Below, piece by piece: positions 1-9,730 of a stretch of DNA of 64,000 bases. Numbering within the stretch: the first letter of the stretch is position 1; every line of letters begins with the position of its first letter. The translations under genes and the position numbers were made by a program. Source of the stretch: Brucella rhizosphaerae (GTDB lineage Bacteria > Pseudomonadota > Alphaproteobacteria > Rhizobiales > Rhizobiaceae); the NCBI RefSeq assembly GCF_002252475.1, contig NZ_NNRK01000011.1:1-64000 (forward strand), given 5' to 3'. The notes beneath the pieces are model-generated. The model was not told where the DNA came from and did not search any database. It was given only the letters and a program-made list of their open reading frames with translations.

Positions 1-3000
1 GCTTGCCGTTCTCGTTCTCAAAAAACTGACCGTCAACACCGGCCTGCATGATGAAGGTATTGATGTCCTGATGCAGATCACCGGCCGTCGAACCGCTTTC
101 CAGCCGGTTATGCGCGCCTTCGACACGACCCCAGATCGCAGCATTGCTGGCGGCGTCAGCCTGTGTTGCCGCCTGTGTTGCCGATTGTGTTGCCTGCTGG
201 CCCAGATAGCGATCTCCCACCCGCTGTTGCAAGGTCGACAGACGATTGAGCGCCTGAAGCGTTGCGGTATAGGCTTCATAGATGGGTGCTGCCGCACTGT
301 AACGCGGACCCGTTGGCGTTGTCGGGTCAGTCGGATCGGTTGGATTTGTGGGGTTTGTCGGATTGGTTGGATCTGTCGGGTTGGTCAGATTTGGCTTGGT
401 GTTCTGGCTAACCAGATACCAGTTGCCATCATTGGGATCAGCCTTGCTGTTCTTCTGCAGCGTATAGGCATAGGCCGACGAGGTCATGAGCGCCTGCTGT
501 CCATCTTTGGTGGTGTAATCGCCATTCAATGTAAACGTGCCATTCGACTGACCATTCACATCAACCACTTTGATGCCGTTGACCGTCTGAGCACCAAGGC
601 CGCCACGATTGGTGACCTGAACCTTGGTAGTCCCGGATGTGTTGCCACTCACCTGAAGCTTGTCACTCACTGCATTATCGTCGGCCAACACCGTGTTGAT
701 CGCAAGCGTGCCGCCATTACCGGTGTAATTACCAGCTATGTTCAGCACGGTTCCGCCGGTGCCGCCAAAGTTAACGGCACCAGAGTTGGAAAGCGCTGCC
801 ATATTGGTGGAGAACCCACCCAGATCAATGGCCGAGCCATCAGCCACCGAATAGGCCGATGTTCCGCTGAAGGCGCCCTGTGCACCCTGAATGAGTTTTG
901 CACCAGCAACGTTGGTATCACCCGAATAGGTGTTTGCGCCGTAAAGTGTCAGAGAGCTGGTGCTGGCCTGACTGAGTGTGAGGCCACCTGTGCCGGAGAT
1001 CACGCCTGAGAAGTCATCATGCTGCATCTGATTGAGGGTAAGCGTGCCTGACCCGAGTGTAATATCACCGTCGCCCGTCATCCCGCCTGCAAGTCCGCCG
1101 ATTGTCTCATTGAAGTTTGCAAGATCAAGCTTTGCACCCGACCCGATTGCAACCATGCCAGTACCAAATGCCGTATCGGCAATACCAGCCTGCGCTACAC
1201 CTTTCTCAACGCTCAACCCACCGGAGAAGCTGTTATCACCCGCAAAGGTCGTGGTGCCGGCACCGCGCTGAACAACAGCACCTTCGCCACTGATCTGATT
1301 GGACAAGGTAAAGGCACCGGTTTTGTTGATTGCCAGTGTGCCGACACCATAACGCGTGCTGGCGAGTATGATATTGCTGGTTGCCACAAGGCTGCCGCCA
1401 TCACCCAGCTCAAGCGTGCCTTCGGTGACTTTTGTGTCGCCGGTATAGGTGTTTGCACCTGTCAGCGCCAATGTGCCTGTACCTGACTTGGTGAGGCCTT
1501 CAGTTCCTTGGATTACGGAGGCGATGGTCGCTGTCATCGACGCGCTTTCAAGGGAGCCGTCGCCGACAATGATCAGCTGATCGCCTTGACCGGCAAGGGT
1601 GATAGTTCCACCTTCAATCCGATAGCCGTCCGTCATGAACTGCATGCCATTGACGCTTGGCGTGTAACCCGCATCAATCGTAACCGTACCAGCAGCACCT
1701 TCAAACACAGCAAAAGAATCCACGAGCCATGCGGAATTATTTTGACCGTCTTTATCCGTCCAGTTGTCGTCTGCCAGGCTCCATGTGCCATTACCGCCAT
1801 CAATAACACCATCATTCTTCGGTCCTGTCCCATCCCAGTAGAAGAACTCCCGTCCACCTGTGTTCACCAGATTGACCTGATGATTGACAGCAGTCTGCAA
1901 TGAATAATCACTGACATTGCCCTCTGCCACAGTTCCGATGGTCATGGTGTTTGCGGTCAAAGCACCGGAATAATCAAAAATGCGATAGACACCAATCGGT
2001 GTAACGCTGCCAGTCTGAACATTGAGCTGGCCGTTCAGAGCAAGATCGCCGGTCACATCAAAAAGCGCATCGTTCGACGGCCCACTATTAAGGGTCACAT
2101 CGGTCTGGCTGCCTGTTGCAAGCGTTAAGCCGCTTTTAAACGCGAGCACCTGATTGGATTGCCCGAACAATGTGCCGCCATCAGCAACCGCAGCTGTACC
2201 GCCAATCGTGCCATTTCCGCCCAATGCACCGGTATTATTGACATTGACGGCACCACCAAGCGCGCCATCATCCAGTCGCAGCTGGCCTGCATTGACATTG
2301 GTCTGGCCAGTGAAGGCACTGCTGTCGCCGCTCAGCGCCAGTGTGCCAGTGCCAAGCTTGTTCAGCGCACCTGCACCGGTAAAGATGGTTGCCAGCGAGA
2401 ATGTGTTATCAGCATCGGCAATATCAAATCCACCGCCATTTGCGCCCCAGTTGATTGTCCGCGTTGTGGTGTCAAAGATTGTGCCTGTCACCTGCAAGGT
2501 GCCGCCGTTGAAGTTCAGGGCGCCAGCAACACCACCAAGATTATCATCCTGACTGGCCGATATAGTACCGGCATTGAGATTGGTATCACCCGAATAGCTG
2601 TTGTCACCGCTCAGGGTCAGGGTACCTGTACCCATCTGCGTGAGCGAGCCGGTGCCGCTGATCACCTGAGATAAGGCTGTCGCATCGATATTGTTGACGA
2701 CAAGGCTGGCATTATTGACGATGTCGCCTGCAATAAACCCGTCTGTAACACCATCACCCAGTTGCAGAACACCACCTGATATCGTCGTGTCGCCGGTATA
2801 AGTGTTTTGTGCGGTCATGATCAGCGTGCCGTCACCTGACTTGGTCAGACCGCCTTTGGCCTCAAGCGCATTGGCAAACACACCGCTGAAGGTCGCTGTC
2901 TTGGTATCATCGACAATAATCGTCCCGCCAGCAGACGTCAGTGTGGCAGTGCGGGCCGAACTCAGCGTATCTGTGAGCTTCAATGTGCCGCCCGTAAAGC

Positions 3001-4861
3001 GCAGATCGCCAGCCGCAGCGCCGAGATTATTGTCGGCTGCAACCGACAGAATACCAGCCGCAAGTTCTGTACCTCCGGTATAGGTGTTGGTGCCGGATAA
3101 GACCAATGTGCCTGCGCCAAGCTTGGTCAGCGAACCGCCACCAAGAAGTGCTTGGGAAACAGTGAATGTATTGCTGGCCTCAGCAATATCAAAGCCACCG
3201 CCGCCAGCACCCCACGTGATCGCCCGGGCCGTTGAGGTCATTGTCGTGCCGGTCACTTGCAGAGTCCCGCCATCAAATGTCAGTCCACCGGCCGCATCAC
3301 CAAGCTTGCTATCCGCGGAAACCGAAAGCCTGCCACCCGAAAACACCGTTCCACCAGAATAGGTATTGTCGGCAGTCAGGATCGTGGTGCCTGAGCCAAC
3401 ACCCATGACATTGCCGGTGCCGGTGATGGTTTTATCATAGGTGTAACTACCCGAGCGACCAAACGCCAGCGTGCCTTTATTCGTGGCATCTGTCCCGGTG
3501 ATGATATTGTCCGAGGCGAGACTGCCGGTAGCAGTATCATTACCGAATTGCAGCACCCCGCCGGTGATAGTCACGGCTCCGGTAAAACTGCTATCCGCAG
3601 TCAGAATGGCCGTGCCGGAAATCTGATTGATAACACCAATCGATGTGGTTGTTCCGTTGCTCATGGCAGGGCTGAACACATAATCCATGCCGGTATGATT
3701 GAAGTTGATTATACCCTCGGCGAACAGAGTTACACCGCCATCTGCGCTCACACTGCCGGGTGCTACCGCCGCATCACCAACTGCGGCACCGATGTTCAGT
3801 ATGCCCGATGAACCGGCCAAACCAATTCCCAGTACAAGGCTTCTCGCGGATTGGAACGCCCCCCCATTGGAAACAGTGAGGGTGCCCGTTGGTGACGCAT
3901 CATTGTTTATCCCGAGTGTAAGTGTTCCTTGTAAGGACTGGTCTTTGAAGACAGACCCGGCACCGTCAACAGTGGTTTTGCCGCCCAAAGTATAGCTAGT
4001 ATTTGTACCTATTAGGTCGAACTCTCCGCCATCCAGCACGTTGAACCCGGATTGTTCTGTTGTCAGTATTGTTGTATTACTGTTGGAGAATTCCACAATA
4101 GAACCAATCCCAGTAGCTGTGAGTTTAGCACCAGTGAAAGAATTTGTTTTCGTGACTAGCTTCCCACCATCACTGATTTCAACAACAGCTCCAAGACTGT
4201 TATTGTTGCTATATCCAAATTTTCCCCCACCGTTACCACCGAGGATATTTAACACGGAGCCCAGGCCACTTACTTTCAAGGTGGACGGTGTTGCGACATT
4301 GGAACCCGAAGACAAATTTGATACTGTTACTTCAGCACCATCAAGTATATTCAGGCTTCCATTACCTCGACTTCTGTTATTATTTTCCCAGCCAATAAAC
4401 AAAAAACTTCCGGCAGCGGTTATCAATTTTGAACCTTTGCCCGTCACTGTAACAGTTGGATTGTCTCCTGAAATGTAATCATAGGTTTGGACTGAATTAC
4501 CGGTCCCGCTCAGGTTCAGCTGACCTCCATTCTGGATTGTCAAGTTGCCGCCTGTCAGCACTGTGTTGCCACCGCTGCCGACGGTGAGATATGCAGCCTG
4601 CGCGGTCTGCCCATCAATGACCGGTGCATTGGCAGACGTCGTTGCCGTCACTCTACCCGTCGTCGGCACGGCTCCCAAAGCCCAGTTTGTAGCCGTGAAC
4701 CAGTCGGTACTGGTTGCGCCTGTCCAGGTGTCATCGGCTCTTGCCACGCCGCCTGATGCCAGCAGCACTTGCGCCAGCACAAGTGCTGACGCGGAATTGC
4801 GCAAAAGGTGTGGGCGTCTCGTACGAGAAGAAACGAAACGGGTGCGAGCGGTAACAATCAT
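1..4861 (-). CDS. Large autotransporter (type Va secretion), 3' end outside window
   Basis: One open frame of about 1,620 codons runs off the window start. Residues 1-42 form a long signal peptide: an Arg-rich start, a hydrophobic ALVLAQVLLASGG core and an ARA cleavage site. The passenger (about 43-1490) is Gly/Thr/Asn/Ser-rich and carries many autotransporter-associated beta-strand repeats of the type GTGTLTLSGxNTYxGxT...GGxLxLG, which build a beta-helix. A Pro-Thr linker follows, then WGRVEG from about residue 1574, the usual beginning of an autotransporter beta-barrel. The barrel end is not in the window. The protein should be an outer-membrane surface protein or adhesin. ATG at 4861 has no well-placed ribosome site. 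An in-frame TTG at 4873 lies 8 bases after AGGA and may be the real start. It stands alone, downstream of an AT-rich promoter region. Confidence 0.9.
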   Translation of the reverse strand, partial: MIVTARTRFVSSRTRRPHLLRNSASALVLAQVLLASGGVARADDTWTGATSTDWFTATNWALGAVPTTGRVTATTSANAPVIDGQTAQAAYLTVGSGGNTVLTGGNLTIQNGGQLNLSGTGNSVQTYDYISGDNPTVTVTGKGSKLITAAGSFLFIGWENNNRSRGNGSLNILDGAEVTVSNLSSGSNVATPSTLKVSGLGSVLNILGGNGGGKFGYSNNNSLGAVVEISDGGKLVTKTNSFTGAKLTATGIGSIVEFSNSNTTILTTEQSGFNVLDGGEFDLIGTNTSYTLGGKTTVDGAGSVFKDQSLQGTLTLGINNDASPTGTLTVSNGGAFQSARSLVLGIGLAGSSGILNIGAAVGDAAVAPGSVSADGGVTLFAEGIINFNHTGMDYVFSPAMSNGTTTSIGVINQISGTAILTADSSFTGAVTITGGVLQFGNDTATGSLASDNIITGTDATNKGTLAFGRSGSYTYDKTITGTGNVMGVGSGTTILTADNTYSGGTVFSGGRLSVSADSKLGDAAGGLTFDGGTLQVTGTTMTSTARAITWGAGGGGFDIAEASNTFTVSQALLGGGSLTKLGAGTLVLSGTNTYTGGTELAAGILSVAADNNLGAAAGDLRFTGGTLKLTDTLSSARTATLTSAGGTIIVDDTKTATFSGVFANALEAKGGLTKSGDGTLIMTAQNTYTGDTTISGGVLQLGDGVTDGFIAGDIVNNASLVVNNIDATALSQVISGTGSLTQMGTGTLTLSGDNSYSGDTNLNAGTISASQDDNLGGVAGALNFNGGTLQVTGTIFDTTTRTINWGANGGGFDIADADNTFSLATIFTGAGALNKLGTGTLALSGDSSAFTGQTNVNAGQLRLDDGALGGAVNVNNTGALGGNGTIGGTAAVADGGTLFGQSNQVLAFKSGLTLATGSQTDVTLNSGPSNDALFDVTGDLALNGQLNVQTGSVTPIGVYRIFDYSGALTANTMTIGTVAEGNVSDYSLQTAVNHQVNLVNTGGREFFYWDGTGPKNDGVIDGGNGTWSLADDNWTDKDGQNNSAWLVDSFAVFEGAAGTVTIDAGYTPSVNGMQFMTDGYRIEGGTITLAGQGDQLIIVGDGSLESASMTATIASVIQGTEGLTKSGTGTLALTGANTYTGDTKVTEGTLELGDGGSLVATSNIILASTRYGVGTLAINKTGAFTLSNQISGEGAVVQRGAGTTTFAGDNSFSGGLSVEKGVAQAGIADTAFGTGMVAIGSGAKLDLANFNETIGGLAGGMTGDGDITLGSGTLTLNQMQHDDFSGVISGTGGLTLSQASTSSLTLYGANTYSGDTNVAGAKLIQGAQGAFSGTSAYSVADGSAIDLGGFSTNMAALSNSGAVNFGGTGGTVLNIAGNYTGNGGTLAINTVLADDNAVSDKLQVSGNTSGTTKVQVTNRGGLGAQTVNGIKVVDVNGQSNGTFTLNGDYTTKDGQQALMTSSAYAYTLQKNSKADPNDGNWYLVSQNTKPNLTNPTDPTNPTNPTNPTDPTDPTTPTGPRYSAAAPIYEAYTATLQALNRLSTLQQRVGDRYLGQQATQSATQAATQADAASNAAIWGRVEGAHNRLESGSTAGDLHQDINTFIMQAGVDGQFFENENGK
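307..385 (-). repeat. Pro-Thr/Asn/Asp tandem repeat linker in autotransporter
   Basis: The coding strand repeats 9-base units giving TNP, TDP and TTP triplets about nine times, just before the barrel domain. The peptide is an extended spacer between passenger and translocator. Slippage in such DNA could change its length between strains. Confidence 0.8.
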
Positions 4862-4873
4862 ATTTTCAGGCAA

Positions 4874-5808
4874 TGTGCATTTCCTTTTAGGAATAAATGT
4901 CCCATCAAAATAATTCTGCCTGAACGCTTAAGAGGCAGCCAGTCGGCGCCATTTCCACGTATTCAGGCCAAGTATTCATGCCATGCGTTTCGGCACAGGC
5001 GAGAAAGCCAATGCCGTTTGAATCAGTTTCGCATCAAGCAGCCTCGAACAGGACTTGCAGCCTTACGTCACTCCCGATCGCCACCGGCAATATGGAAGGC
5101 ACGGAAGTGTTGTTTATGGCTGTGCGATGGAAATGATCATTCAAAGTGATGTTGGTCATTCGTTCCTCATGAAGTAATAAGATCAAGAAAATTATGTATA
5201 AGTAATATAGTATTTATTATTTTCGATTAAAGATCAGTAACGCATCGTTCGTAACAGTGTAATTTTAATAATTATTATCCGTTTAGTCAAACATAATAAA
5301 ATGTGACAATTATTAATTACAAGTATATTATTTATTTATTACTTTAGCGCTTTACATGTTGAAATATGATAGATTAAATTTCGTTTATAAGAGAACATAA
5401 CGCTGATACGACGAATCCCGGTATTGGCTCATGGCAGTGCTTCGGTGCGGCTTTTGCTGGAAAACGGACGTGGAAGGACTCCGCCCTCAGCGCCGTTCGG
5501 ATTGGTTTCTGCCCAGCTTTGGTCGCTTGTCTGTCTGGTAGCCGGCTTCTGCAAGATCGCCCCTCTGCTCGCACAGCTACCGTTTTCCACGAGGCAAGGA
5601 TACAGCAGCGAAGGACGCGCGGAATGAGGGTAAGCCGGAGAAAACGCCATGACTGTCAATGCAAACACCGCTCGCTTTGATATTGGCTGCGCAATGAGTG
5701 AAGACAAAATGCGGGGGCTTGCGTCGTCAGTCTTTGCTGTCACTGCGCATGAAAGCCGTTCCGAGCGCTTCAGGCCTATTTGGTTTGCCCCCATCGGGTG
5801 GTCCGGGT
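4874..5808. other. Intergenic region: AT-rich autotransporter upstream region, then GC-rich stretch without a clear gene
   Basis: Bases 5150-5400 are strongly AT-rich and should hold the autotransporter promoter on the minus strand; no operator could be assigned. Bases 5400-5800 are GC-rich and have several overlapping short open frames on both strands (for example 5429-5794 minus). None has a family motif or a convincing ribosome site. The base composition changes abruptly near 5400. Confidence 0.5.
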
Positions 5809-6106
5809 TTAATGTTCATGTATGCTCGGCCCGAGCGCCGCTTCCGGAGTTGAAGCCGGTCTATTTTGTCGAAGCCACACGGTGGCCTCGGGTGTTGGAG
5901 GTTTGTAGTTCAGTGACGAATGCGGGCGCGCAGTGTTGTGATGTTGTCGCCAGCCTTCGATGATGATCTTTGCTTCCTTAAGCGTATAGAGATTTCTCCG
6001 TTGAGCAGTTCATCACGGAGTCTGGCATTGAAGCTTTCGCAATAGGCGTTCTCTCATGGGCTGCCCAGCACGATGTAAGCTGTATTGGCGCCGACAAGCG
6101 CAGTCA
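5809..6106 (-). pseudogene. Remnant of IS3-family transposase (OrfB C-terminal part)
   Basis: Read on the minus strand, this gives the C-terminal end of an IS3-family DDE transposase: AYIVLGSP, then ENAYCESFNARLRDELLNGE, then after a frameshift YTLKEAKIIIEGWRQHHNT and RPHSSLNYKPPTPEA, ending in TAA at 5809-5811. The conserved Trp of the SPWEN motif is a TGA stop and one base is missing after LLNGEI, so two lesions disrupt the frame. The N-terminal part and the partner OrfA are gone. It marks past insertion at the edge of the AT-rich island. Confidence 0.85.
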
Positions 6107-6788
6107 CTGTACTGCGCGACGTGCAGGACAGCGTTGAGAATTGCTTTAAAATGTTCGTTGGAGCTTTGTTCAGTCCTGCCAAGCAGCCGTCCTGTTAAGG
6201 ATGGACTTTTAATCGTGCCAATGGACATAGCATGCTTCTGATATGATGTGATGCCAAACGACGTTTGTTGTTGCATAGAAAGTGTTGGCTTCATCAGAAG
6301 CGAGCTCGGCGTTAGTGATAGCCTTGTCTGTTGCTATATATGTGGCACCACCCAATGGGGTATAATCGCCGTCCCATTTACCATGGAAATTATCGATAGC
6401 GTGTATCAAACCAGCCACTTGGCCGTCGTGACCCTTAATACCCCCATCTGTGTCTTTGTGGGGCTTCTAGCCACCCATCGCTCAGAATTAGAACCTATCA
6501 GTGACATTGAGAGCTTCCAGTAACTTAAAGCCCATCTTTCATTGCCAGCATCATAGGTTGCGATGACAACCATAGGCCCCCAACGGTGGGCATGTCACGG
6601 TTACATCAGCCCACTTAGCATATCGCTCAAACGTCCTATGCCGCCACTCGTTGTAACCGAGCGGGATAGATGCCCACCTCAAGGGTCTGTAGAGGTAGGT
6701 CTATTTGCACCCCCTAATTTATGACAGTTAAATAAAAATATAAAATCGAATAAAAATAATCGTTATTCTTTAAACGAGGAATCTAACG
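6107..6788. other. Intergenic region with degenerate sequence, no supported gene
   Basis: Short frames occur on both strands (for example 6209-6418 minus and 6248-6523 plus), but none is alignable by eye to a known family and none has a good ribosome site. The position next to a broken transposase suggests decayed mobile-element or gene debris. The last 70 bases are very AT-rich and hold the promoter and leader of the next gene. Confidence 0.5.
6758..6765 (+). promoter_or_regulatory. AATCGTTA motif, copy 1
   Basis: AATCGTTA ends 23 bases before the ATG at 6789. The same 8 bases lie upstream of the starts at 9730 and 13261 in matching orientation, so a common regulator or promoter element is possible. 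Function not known. Confidence 0.4.
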
Positions 6789-7973
6789 ATGCTAGATAAT
6801 AGTATAGAAGATACATACACGTATATATACGACGTAAGGGCAATTTTCTCCAGTAATAGCGCTGAAACAAGCGCATTTCCTGTCAGATACCTAACGTCAA
6901 AAAAAATAAAAATTGTAATATCATCCACTTATGTAGATGGAGGTAATCCTGCACCCAATCTCGGCATTATTCTGCAACTCAATCCTCCTGCTGATGTGCT
7001 TGTAGTTTTCGATGATAAAGGAGAGCATGTAGAAAGCTTTGAAGAAGGAAGGTATAATTTAAAAACAGGGGTCGATGGCAGTGTTATTTTATATCTCGCC
7101 AGTCCGCATAATATATATCAGAATATTCAGGTATACTCACAGAAATATGGTTCTTCTTCTCCAACCGAGTGTGTAATATTTTTCGGCGACAGTACGACTA
7201 TTTCAACAGATATGCCCGCGCCTTTCGTCGATTTGAACGATCAAAACTCGCTGGATATACCAACTGATTCTCCATACTTTAATGTCCATTTTCCAGTTTT
7301 AAATGACGATATAGATCCAGATGCCTTTAGTTGTGTCATTAGTACAAATTCTTGCTACTTCACAAAACAAAATTATTCATCCGCACTATTGCCTCAAGGA
7401 GTGCAAGTACCGTCCGCTTATCTGAATACCGTGGAAGATAATGAAATTTATTACTTTATAGAGAATAATACGGCGGGTGGTGGATTAACCTCGGATAAGC
7501 TCATTTTTCAAGCTAAAGGAATACCTTATAAACACCCGTCAATTGGTCCGTGGCAAAACCGCACCTTGAAATCACGCCCCCTTCTCAATGAAGGACAAAC
7601 TGCCATCACTCCAAGCAATATCTCTGATATTAAATTCAAACTGAAAAATATACCGGAATCAAGCGGAGGCTATACATTCAGAACTGGTGATTCTGTAACT
7701 TTTACCATGTTTATAAATGGATACTTCGCGGGATCCAACGTACAAAAGAACAATGTATTTGAGCTGCCCCCTATCATTATTGAGGACCCTTGCCCCGAGA
7801 ATATATGTATATCACTACCGGCCAATATTCTGGCAGGTTATGGGTCTAATCAAAGTCACTCTCCAGGCAGATATGAGATCGATTACGTCGTTAAACCTGA
7901 GAACAGCGCCGATAAGAGTACATGGTCCCGTCCTACGGCCTGGTTGAAGGGTGCTATCACCACGTCAATATGA
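6789..7973 (+). CDS. Unknown protein, paralogue of the 12059-13261 gene
   Basis: A 394-residue protein without signal peptide or membrane segment, rich in Asn, Ser, Thr, Tyr and aromatic residues as in beta-sandwich proteins. It aligns end to end with the product of 12059-13261. Shared blocks include YIY.V.A.F near the start, a Lys-Ile-Lys/SSTY strand, QLNPP/QINPP, PSAYL.T..DNEI.YF near the middle, QT.ITPSN, F.MFINGY/F.MYINGY, and a closing DYVVKP...W.RP..WLKG. The first 110 residues resemble an Ig-like strand pattern (weak evidence). ACGAGGA at 6774-6780 precedes the ATG well. No family was recognised. It is AT-rich compared with the backbone and is the only plus-strand gene of its island, divergent in arrangement from its paralogue. 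Confidence 0.85.
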   Translation: MLDNSIEDTYTYIYDVRAIFSSNSAETSAFPVRYLTSKKIKIVISSTYVDGGNPAPNLGIILQLNPPADVLVVFDDKGEHVESFEEGRYNLKTGVDGSVILYLASPHNIYQNIQVYSQKYGSSSPTECVIFFGDSTTISTDMPAPFVDLNDQNSLDIPTDSPYFNVHFPVLNDDIDPDAFSCVISTNSCYFTKQNYSSALLPQGVQVPSAYLNTVEDNEIYYFIENNTAGGGLTSDKLIFQAKGIPYKHPSIGPWQNRTLKSRPLLNEGQTAITPSNISDIKFKLKNIPESSGGYTFRTGDSVTFTMFINGYFAGSNVQKNNVFELPPIIIEDPCPENICISLPANILAGYGSNQSHSPGRYEIDYVVKPENSADKSTWSRPTAWLKGAITTSI

Positions 7974-8671
7974 TTTGAGCAGTCTGGGATAGTGTGTGGA
8001 GCTGCGTGGGTAGAAAATCTGCGCTTTCGAAATATATTCGCCGAAGTCAGTTTCCACCAACCTTATCATTGAGGTCATAACGCAACAGTTACAATTCTCA
8101 CTGAGCTTCAAGTTTTCGGATTTGAAGCTTACAGAAAGGGCATGCTGCACTCAAGGTTATGCTGTTAGGGTGGCAGCGCCTATTCTCATAGAATTTGCGC
8201 TGCCTTGTGTCTTGATAATGGGCGGCGCTGGGATGAGTGATCTTTGCTATCCAAGGTGAAAGATACGGTTTTCCCTGTGCAGTTGGGAGGGTCTTTTCGC
8301 GCGAAAATCCTTTGCTAACAATGCCACGATATCAGGAGCAAATTGGTCCATACATGAAATTTTGACAAGTTATTAAGAACGAAGAGCTGGCTCATGGCGG
8401 CGTCAACTATACGACAGAGTTTGTACAATCGGCCGGTAAAATGCGAACGATGGTCACAACTACAATAGCCGTCAATACGGTTTTATCAAGAAACAATAAA
8501 AACACCAGGTATTGTCCAATACCTGGTGTTTTTATTGTTTACATAAAATATCGTCAATCCTGTTACTTGGATCATGATGAATTTACGCCAGAATTACAAA
8601 ATAACCCCGGTACTATCCTCCGATAGTCACAAAAGGAACGTTTATGAGAAGGGAGCGGCCGGCGGCTTTGA
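7974..8671. other. Intergenic region between convergent genes
   Basis: No supported gene. Apart from the long palindrome at 8491-8540, no feature was recognised. Its distance from both stop codons suggests lost or decayed sequence between the two convergent genes. Confidence 0.5.
8491..8540. terminator. 50-base perfect palindrome, likely bidirectional terminator
   Basis: Two 24-base arms, 8491-8514 and 8517-8540, are perfect inverse copies around a 2-base spacer. A GC-containing core (ACACCAGGTATTG) is followed by a T-rich tail on either strand, as expected for a Rho-independent terminator between the convergent genes at 6789-7973 and 8672-9730. It lies over 500 bases after the first stop and 130 after the second, so another role is possible. 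Confidence 0.6.
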
Positions 8672-9730
8672 TTAATCTCTAGTAAAATCTATCCTGACAG
8701 GTACTATGCCATTGGAAAAATTTACCCCATAGATAACGTCGAAATCATCTTGTATGTGGATCGCGAATGAGCGTAGCTGACCTGTTCCTTTTGGAAGGCT
8801 AATGCGGCATTCTTCCAGTACATCGAAAGTTACGGTACTGATGGGTGTAACGTGCAGCTCCCCCAACGGAGTGGATGTGACATAGAACAGAAGTTGCCTC
8901 AGGGAATCCAGAACCAGGTAATTGAAAGATTCCAATTCTCCGTTTACGTCTATAGATTGGGTAATGTAGTTTTCGTTGGTGTCCAAAGCGAGAATTTTTC
9001 TTTTTCCATCGACCGTTAAAATGGGTATGAATAATAATCCATTTACAGTATCCAGAATAGTTTTATCACCATACATAATTCCCTTATCTGGTATGTTAAT
9101 GTATTGTATCTGTGGTGATGCAGTTAAAGTAGAAAAGTATCCTATTATGCTCTCTTGAGTAGGAATGAAATAGCAGGTTTGAGTACGGTTATCGATTGTC
9201 AACGACTCAATAGAATTGTAATTAGTTGTTACGTTATATTCGAACTGTCCTGATTGAAATGCGCTGATAGACCCCTTTCCCTCGTTCACTGCAAAAGCGA
9301 AAATTTTCTTTTGCAGTGAATCGTATGCGTTTGAATAAAAACGGGCGTGCGCTTCTGTAGGCAGTATTTTGGAGTATATGGGAATCGACGGGCTGCCAGT
9401 CAGTTTAGATTTAACGATACAGCTTGTTCCTTTTCCATCGTCTGTCACGCTAACAAATAGAAAATCATCCAGATCGCTAAACGAGAATGGGTAGGATCTA
9501 TCTGCTTCTGACGCATAGAACATGTCTGACTTGACATCATATATATAAGGATCAGCTATATTTATCTTTGCGAGGCCGCGGGGAGGATTAGTCGGAGAAT
9601 GCATGTCAGTCCAACCATGTGATAATACGTACAAGTATTTATACTTATTATCACAAAGCAAAAATGTCGGGTCTTTTACCGGAGATTCAATAGGATCTAG
9701 TGGAGTCAATGTTATTGATTTAATCGCCAT
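8672..9730 (-). CDS. Unknown protein, beta-propeller-like
   Basis: A 352-residue protein with no signal peptide and no membrane segment. Short repeated patterns of the type 'F.V.V.D.G' and 'hydrophobic stretch-Asp-aromatic' (for example FLFVSVTDDGKG, KIFAFAVNEGKG, LLFIPILTVDGK, LLFYVTSTPLG) recur about every 45-60 residues, as in WD40/YVTN-like beta-propellers. That fold call is inference. No catalytic motif was found. It has the same AT-rich composition as the neighbouring genes and an AATCGTTA motif upstream (9783-9790), so it probably belongs with the paralogous pair functionally. The ribosome site (GAGA) is weak. Confidence 0.8.
   Translation of the reverse strand: MAIKSITLTPLDPIESPVKDPTFLLCDNKYKYLYVLSHGWTDMHSPTNPPRGLAKINIADPYIYDVKSDMFYASEADRSYPFSFSDLDDFLFVSVTDDGKGTSCIVKSKLTGSPSIPIYSKILPTEAHARFYSNAYDSLQKKIFAFAVNEGKGSISAFQSGQFEYNVTTNYNSIESLTIDNRTQTCYFIPTQESIIGYFSTLTASPQIQYINIPDKGIMYGDKTILDTVNGLLFIPILTVDGKRKILALDTNENYITQSIDVNGELESFNYLVLDSLRQLLFYVTSTPLGELHVTPISTVTFDVLEECRISLPKGTGQLRSFAIHIQDDFDVIYGVNFSNGIVPVRIDFTRD

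Noticed and set aside
71-4913. Many long plus-strand open frames across the first 4.9 kb
   Set aside because: They are shadows of the repeat-rich autotransporter on the minus strand, whose frame stays open throughout with a signal peptide and matching repeats.
5429-5794. Minus-strand frame of 121 codons and overlapping plus-strand frame
   Set aside because: No family motif, no good ribosome site, Ser/Arg/Pro-rich composition typical of chance frames in GC-rich DNA beside an IS end.
6209-6418. 69-codon minus-strand frame near the IS remnant
   Set aside because: Looks peptide-like in part but has no family match by eye and lies in decayed sequence; kept as unassigned.
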